From the NCBI RefSeq assembly GCF_009389715.1, contig NC_052395.1, positions 1,116,001 to 1,180,000 on the forward strand: a DNA stretch of 64,000 nucleotides, given 5' to 3'. Below are positions 58,850-64,000 of this stretch, piece after piece. The notes beneath the pieces were generated by a model. It was not told the origin of the DNA, did not search any database, and saw only the letters and a list, made by a program, of their open reading frames with translations. Source of the stretch: Phoenix dactylifera (lineage: Eukaryota; Streptophyta; Magnoliopsida; Arecales; Arecaceae). Position 1 is the first letter of the stretch; each line of letters begins with the position of its first letter. Made by a program: the position numbers and the translations under genes.

Positions 58850-60000
58850 CTAAAGAATGTGCTGGATCGGGCCTGAAACAGGGCCTGTGGCTAATTGGGC
58901 TTGGGCCGCTCTCGGGCGCGCGGGCCTGGACCAAGCCGGTCCTGTGGCCGCCTGGGCTTGGGCCGCGCTCAAAGGGGTTGGTGCGTGGGCCGGGCTATCG
59001 GGGAGGCGGCCTGCGGATTTGGGTTTGGAACCCAAACCCAAAAAAGGGAAGGGGTGAGGGGGTCGTGGAGCGAACACCCGAGGAGGGGTTTCGGTTCTGA
59101 GATAAGAGAGGCGAGTGGTTTCTGTGGTGTTGCCGGTGGAGTCGGGGAGGGATGGATAGGGCGAGGAAGGAGACAGCAGAGGCGACGACCGGAAGCTTTG
59201 GGCAGCGACAGCTCGGAGAAAAGCGGCAACGGCGGCAACGGTTTAGGGAAGAGGGGAGGGTGTGTGTGGTCCCCTCGAGTCTGGTTGGCGGTGTGCGGGT
59301 GGACATAGGAGCGGCAACGGAAAGGCGGTGAGGCGGGTGCAGCGGAAGGGCGGATTTGAGGAGTGGTGGAGATGGGGTTCGGACGGGAATGGCAAAGCGG
59401 GAGCGTGGCTACAGTGGTGGCAAACGCGGCGACGCTGCGGCAGAGCAGTGCAACGGCCGCTAGGCGACGCGGTGGCAGTCGCGGTGGGCAGCAGAGCGGC
59501 AGCGCGTGGGCAGTGGTGCGTCGACGGCGGCAGCATTGGCGAAAACCCCCTAGGGTTTCCTCTTCGTCGGGACAGAGAGGTAAGCAGTTTTCCTTTTTTT
59601 TCTCACGTAGGAAGCACGTGCGGCTTCACATGTGCGGATCACGTGACCCTACGGAGATTTTTTTTCCCTCCGAAACGGATTTGGGTTGCTAAAAAAAATT
59701 CACGGGTCTATACCTGACCCGTTAGCGGACTGAAACCTCCTGACGGTTTCGGGAGGCTGTGCCGAGATCCGTGCCGGCGGTTGCGGCGGAGCTCTGCAAC
59801 CTGTGGTGGCGGCCGGCGGCCGATCACCAACTCCGGGAGCAGTGGCCGTCGGACACTGGTGGCGACTACGGTGGATCTGGGGACTCCTTCCCTGTTGATG
59901 CCGGTGGCTGCCACAGTAGACCTGAGACCACCGGTTGCTGATTTCGGTGGGGCTCAGGGACAGTGATGTGAGAAGGGTGATGATACCCCCTCTCTTTTTG
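58850..60000. other. GC-rich non-coding block inside the nested element
   Basis: GGGCC/GGCCC runs (58860-59000) resemble those at 60780-61060, and GGCGGCAACGG-type repeats fill 59220-59520. Open frames here are composition-driven. CCCTAGGGTTTCC and a GTAAGC near 59580 look like leader sequence of an LTR element. Confidence 0.45.
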
Positions 60001-60150
60001 GCAATGTGAATCACACGGGGCCCTTCAACCCGCTCTGATGTTCGCGGGGCGAGAGGTACGGTGAAGAACTCATGCAACAGCCTGATATGCGGGATCGGGG
60101 GCTGCTTTGCCATGCACCAGGGTCCGTTGCTTTGGCACAGAGGCAAAGCA

Positions 60151-60164
60151 TGGCTCTGATACCA
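60151..60164 (-). other. Primer-binding site, initiator-Met tRNA type
   Basis: The minus strand reads TGGTATCAGAGCCA, three bases inside the LTR end, matching the usual plant Met-tRNA primer site. Confidence 0.9.
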
Positions 60165-60167
60165 AGT

Positions 60168-60536
60168 TGATGCCGCACCGAGATGGGAAGGATGCTGTGG
60201 TGACAGATCAATCTCGGGATGATTGTTGCTGCTGCAAAATAAGGAGACAGGGGAAGAGGGAGGAAGAAAGACGGGAGGAAGAGACATGGGGAGAAAACTT
60301 TTAATAACTTCATTAAAAATCCTAATCATGAAGATAGTCCCCTATATATAGAGCCCAAATAAACACAATTAACATAAAACCTCCATACATAGAAATAACT
60401 CCAAATAAGCCCAAAAATAACACAAATAAGCCCTACACTAATAAAATGCAAACAAGCCCAGAAATAAAAATAAAATAAAAATACAAATAAGATGGTGGAC
60501 TAGACGGATGGATAATCAGCTCCGATGTCCCCATCA
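60168..60536 (-). mobile_element. 5' LTR of nested minus-strand element
   Basis: 369 bp, the partner of 53634-54001, sharing TGTGGTGACAGATCAATCTC, CCCCTATATATAGAGCCC and CCTACACTAATAAAATGC. It is followed by the GCCGG target duplication (60537-60541). Confidence 0.9.
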
Positions 60537-61628
60537 GCCGGCCCCTCCTCTTCTCCAAAGTGATGTCGGACAAGGGAAGGAGGGCCTAGAGATGGGGCCG
60601 AGGCCCGGTCTCTTCCGGGAGGTCCTCCTCTCCTCTGACCACGGCAAGATAGAGCCGCCGTCCGGGGATGGAGCCTTAAGAGTTCGGTAAGTGAAATTTT
60701 TATTTTTTTTATTTCTTTATTTTCTTCCTCTTCTTTTATTTTTCTTTCAAGGTGGTTCCACCACCTCTTCACCGGGGAAGAGGTGGGGGCGTCGACCGGG
60801 TCTGGCGGCCCTGTGGCCACGTCTGGTGCCAGTTCGGCCAGGCCCAGCGGCCTGTGGCCGCCTCCTATGCCCTAGGGCAGCCGCAGCTGAGGCTACGGTG
60901 CCCTAAGCACAAGCAGGCCAAGTCCGGTTGGGCTCGGCCCCGATGAACACCGAGCCTAGCTGGGCTCGGCCCAGCTCAGTTGTTGGGCCTGGGCCGAGCC
61001 TGGGTCGTACCCCGGCCAGCCCATGGCCTGTCCTTATGCATGGGTCTGGCTTGGGTTGAACTCGTCAGCCCTTCCTATGTGCCAGGGTCTTCTCCTCTCT
61101 GTTTCACTGTTGAAACAGAGGGGAGAAACACTCAACAGAGGAACGTCCATCCATTTTTACTTTATTTAAACCCTATTTACTTAAGTAAAACAAATCTTAC
61201 CTTGCTTCCATTGGTTGCAGTCAAGCAGTATAACCCTCACGAAATCCCTCCTTCCTCTCCTAGGGCTTCAGAGCTCCTTTAACCTCCAGCTCCAGGGGTC
61301 CGGCTTCTCTGGTGCAGTACTCCAGAGGGCTAAAAATTAAGAGGGTATAGCAAATCTTAGGTTAAGAAGCTAAGGGTTTAAAAAATGTTATTTAAGAAAT
61401 GACCCCTTGGAGAGGTGGCATCCTCTTCTTCTCCCTTGCTCCGGGAGCCTCCAGCTGCCCTCTTTCCTCAGGCCAGCTAAGTTTATCCATTAACCGAGGA
61501 TGAGAGGTGGCGGGCTCCTAATTTGCATGGTTAAGGGCCCAACAGCTGGCCTTCTCTCTACTGGCCAGCTAAGGCCCTGTCATTTCAGCCCTCAAGCGTG
61601 AGGTGGCAGCCCATGGCCCTGTCATTTC

Positions 61629-64000
61629 TGTTGGGAATTGTATCATAAATGTCAATCGTTAGCATGTTGATGATTGAATTTTGTAAATGAATTGATAAAT
61701 CAATAAAGTATTTTTTGGCATTATTCATCATTTTACATCTTCAAATGAACTCTTATATAATGAAGTCCTTAGGACTTATTAATGATAAAGGAGAATTTAT
61801 CTTCGAGTCCTTAAACTAGTTCGCGACCAAATGATATGTTGTTACAAGGACGACAGCATTATCGAGATTAGGTCGTTGTGTGACATATATGTTGGTTGTC
61901 CTCTTAACCAAGGAGTGTGGAGACACTGGTATGCCACACAGGTGAAGTGTAGGAGTACATTTCACTGAACGTGACCAATTCCGGAACGCTCTATTGTCAA
62001 GAGATGTTTCGAGTGGATATGGGTATAAGTTTGGCCCTCTGACCTGAGACCGCAACCTGTGACTAGCAAGCAACTCATTGTACTTTGATACTGGACTACC
62101 TGGATTTCTAATTCCGTGACGGAAGATCACTGAGTGCAGTCAAGTACTTGCGTAGTCAGTTGTGAGTCGAGATACAATTGACCCCTCCTGTAAACATGAG
62201 ATAATATCTTGTGATTAATTTAGCAAAACCTTGGCCAGGATAATCCCAGTGAGGAGTCACAGAATATCTAAAGTTAATCACATAATGGATGTACTAATTA
62301 AAAGGTTGACAGTGAGCTCTAAGTCATCCTGGCATTAGGAGTCAAAGGGATTAAATTATACAGTAACCATAGTTCAGGGTTCCAGAATATTTGCTTCGCA
62401 TATATTCGGCCTATCCGGACGTCAGGTACCATTGCTAGATGGTCACATCGATTAGTGTAGGAAGTCGTTCCTATACTACCGGCTTAGGTTCGAACCTATG
62501 AGGTCACACGCATAGAAGATTCCTGATTGATCAAGAAGGCTGATGAATAATTAAGAATCATTCAGGGATAATTTGGTCAATTCGATTGGCAAATTATCTT
62601 ATAAAATAATTAAAGTAATTATCAGAGGATTAATTAGTAATTAGATTGCTAATGAACTCAATTGGATTGAGTAATTAGACTAAGGATGAGCCAAATTGAA
62701 TTAGATTCAATTCTGGGCTCAATCAGGGTTTTTGACCTAATTGGATTAGGTCTGAATCAAGAGAACTTAGGTCGACCAAATTAAATTAGATTAAATTTGT
62801 GCTTAATTAGGGATTGACCTAATTGGATTAGGTTCAACCCATGGTAATTGGATCATTCTAATTGTTAGGATTTAATTAAATTAAATGGGTTTGATCTGAA
62901 ACTGTTCGGATCTTGAAATCCACTTCTCACATATCCATGCGTGGCGCCATAAATTGATTTTTGATATGATTAAAAATTAATTTAATTTATTTAATGGTGC
63001 CATGGGACACTTGGCAACATCAGGGACCTCTTTCATCATCCGATGGGGTGACATGGAGAGATAAATTCATGAAAAGAATTGGATAAGATCAAATTCTCTC
63101 TCTTCATGGCATATGTCATCCTTATCTTTATCTCACTTCTAATTAAGGTTGAATTTCGAATTTAATCACCACAAAATCATCACGTGACCCTCTAATCTGA
63201 TGGTGGGCATGGGAATTTCGAAATGGAGTGAGGGAATGGGCGACATGATGAAGGGCTTGGATGTGATCAATTCTTCATCATGTGATGGCGCATGAAGCTA
63301 TGTTTGAATTTTGAATTCAAAATATAACTTAACTCCACAAAATCCTGATTGTTGGCGTGTGAAGAGGAGTGGAGTTAGAGTATAAGAGGGGGTTATCAGA
63401 TGGTGGTCGAATTCAAGGAAAAGAGAGAAAAAAGAAAAATGAGAAAAGAAAAAAATAAGAAAGAAGAAACTAGTTCATCTTCCAACTTGCCATTTGATCT
63501 TCCACTAAGTCCTTCACGCCATTAGTGTTAGGGGTCCCTAATAAGAGTCTTTAGATCAGATCTAAGTCCTCTTCAATCCCTCTAAACCTTTCCTCCAAGT
63601 TTTTCCAAGAAGGCGGATCAAAAGTTGATAGCGTTGGGAAGATCAAATTTCAACCTCAAGAAATTCTGCGCAAGCTAACACTTTTGCAGGATTGGATCTC
63701 TCCAGAAACTTCGCGTGTACTTCTCGTAGAGGCCATTCGTGTGCATGGCTGCGAAGTCAAGGATCAGATTCACAAGTTTCATCCATCATAAAAGGTATTA
63801 ATCTAGCATTAATCATTCATTATGGTGTCAAGATCTAGGTCCGATTCTCCGAGGTTTTACCCTCTTTTGGGGCTCCTCACGGAGATATCTCCAGAATCCA
63901 TTCGATGGATATTCGGAGATTAATTGGAATAGAGTTCTTAAGTTTCAGATCTGATAGTTAATCATGCATAAAAGTTTTAGCATAATTGTTTAAACGATTC
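61629..64000 (+). mobile_element. LTR-type sequence, copy C of a three-member family (cut by window edge)
   Basis: It begins TGTTGGGAATTGTATCAT. It shares ordered blocks with copies A and B: CGAACCTATGAGGTCACACG, runs of CCTAATTGGATTAGG, GGCGCCATGGGACAC-like sequence, a TATA-like GTATAAGAGG near 63381, a CTTC-rich leader and CGCGTGTACTTCTCGTAGAGG with TTCGTGTGCATGGCTGC. The right end is beyond 64000. It is the longest copy and shows about 800 bp of 5' LTR sequence missing from copies A and B. Confidence 0.65.

Larger units (their letters stand above)
54002..60167 (-). mobile_element. Internal region of the nested minus-strand LTR element
   Basis: It is bounded by the two LTRs. Next to the right LTR, 60151-60164 reads TGGCTCTGATACCA, the complement of the initiator-Met tRNA primer site, which fixes the element's direction as minus. 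About 58.65-60.15 kb is GC-rich and has no recognised polyprotein, so the element may be non-autonomous. It encloses a plus-strand Ty3/gypsy coding region. Confidence 0.75.
51437..61400 (-). mobile_element. Long LTR-type sequence (outer element), split by a nested element
   Basis: The left edge, read on the minus strand, ends GGTCCGGGGCGTGACA, a common 3' end of plant LTRs; on the plus strand it starts TGTCACGCCCCGGACC. It continues to 53633 and resumes after the nested element at 60542, since the two parts join cleanly at the nested element's GCCGG duplication. The sequence carries 31-bp repeats, GGCCCAA-rich tracts (52780-53350) and CT-rich leader-like sequence. The right boundary near 61.4-61.6 kb is not defined. 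It is probably a solo LTR or LTR fragment of a Ty3/gypsy element; no coding region was found. Confidence 0.5.

Noticed and set aside
58895-59717. GC-rich overlapping ORFs on both strands
   Set aside because: Frames are open because of GGC/GCG-rich sequence; translations are low-complexity G/R/A/W-rich and conflict with each other.
53634-60536. The 368-bp direct repeats as LTRs of the plus-strand Ty3/gypsy coding region
   Set aside because: The Met-tRNA primer site lies next to the right repeat in minus orientation, and the polypurine-like stretch lies next to the left one. The repeats belong to a minus-strand element.
1-64000. Polinton- or virus-type capsid genes, or toxin genes
   Set aside because: None of the translations showed such families; all virus-like signals are LTR retrotransposon parts.

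Overview
This is a window of a flowering-plant nuclear genome. The genes are split by spliceosomal introns and encode plant-specific families: a CRM-domain organelle splicing factor, a bHLH041-like factor, an LRR receptor kinase and a LOB-domain protein. Between them lie nested LTR retrotransposons, LINE fragments, a SINE, MITEs and microsatellites. GC-rich first exons and the repeat types suggest a monocot, possibly a palm; that is inference. No bacterial, organellar or CRISPR content was seen.

Layout. 1-8.7 kb is a retrotransposon nest: the gag end and 5' LTR of a minus-strand Ty3/gypsy element (1-1904), an AT-rich then GC-rich block, two diverged copies of one LTR family (about 3.7-5.35 and 6.83-8.31 kb), a LINE fragment, and a duplicated LTR-like segment of a minus-strand element. 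8.7-13.5 kb has no native gene. It holds a MITE-like element, a GT/CG/CA cruciform microsatellite, and a 1.1 kb element with terminal inverted repeats (11384-12499) carrying pieces of an AGC-kinase gene and probably a GRAS gene. 13.57-15.57 kb is a bHLH gene on the minus strand. 15.7-21.1 kb holds a MITE, an 18-codon tandem repeat and a LINE fragment.

21.3-28.0 kb is the best-supported gene: a nine-exon, 1110-residue protein with three CRM domains (CFM3-like), behind a promoter dense in TGGGCC (site II) motifs. A SINE with a perfect 16-bp target duplication lies at 28.7-29.1 kb. A short gene for a 68-residue alanine-rich membrane protein ends at 33.84 kb; its 5' part is uncertain. A LINE fragment with an RNase H domain follows (34.5-35.4 kb), then a two-exon LRR receptor-like kinase with a non-canonical catalytic loop (35.84-39.14 kb) and a three-exon LOB-domain gene (40.96-42.12 kb), both on the minus strand.

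43.4-51.4 kb has an unidentified ORF, a tandem array of about 306-bp units with an snRNA-type upstream element, long AT-rich sequence, and a decayed minus-strand chaperonin-60 (CPN60) gene. From 51.4 kb to the end is another nest: a long LTR-type sequence invaded by a minus-strand LTR element (53634-60536, 5-bp target duplication GCCGG, Met-tRNA primer site) that itself encloses a plus-strand Ty3/gypsy coding region, followed by a third member of the LTR family seen near the left edge.

The host genes show no operon-like relation. No wholly new system was found. The most unusual items are the element with captured gene pieces, the 306-bp array with its fixed promoter-like spacing, and the receptor kinase lacking the catalytic-loop aspartate.
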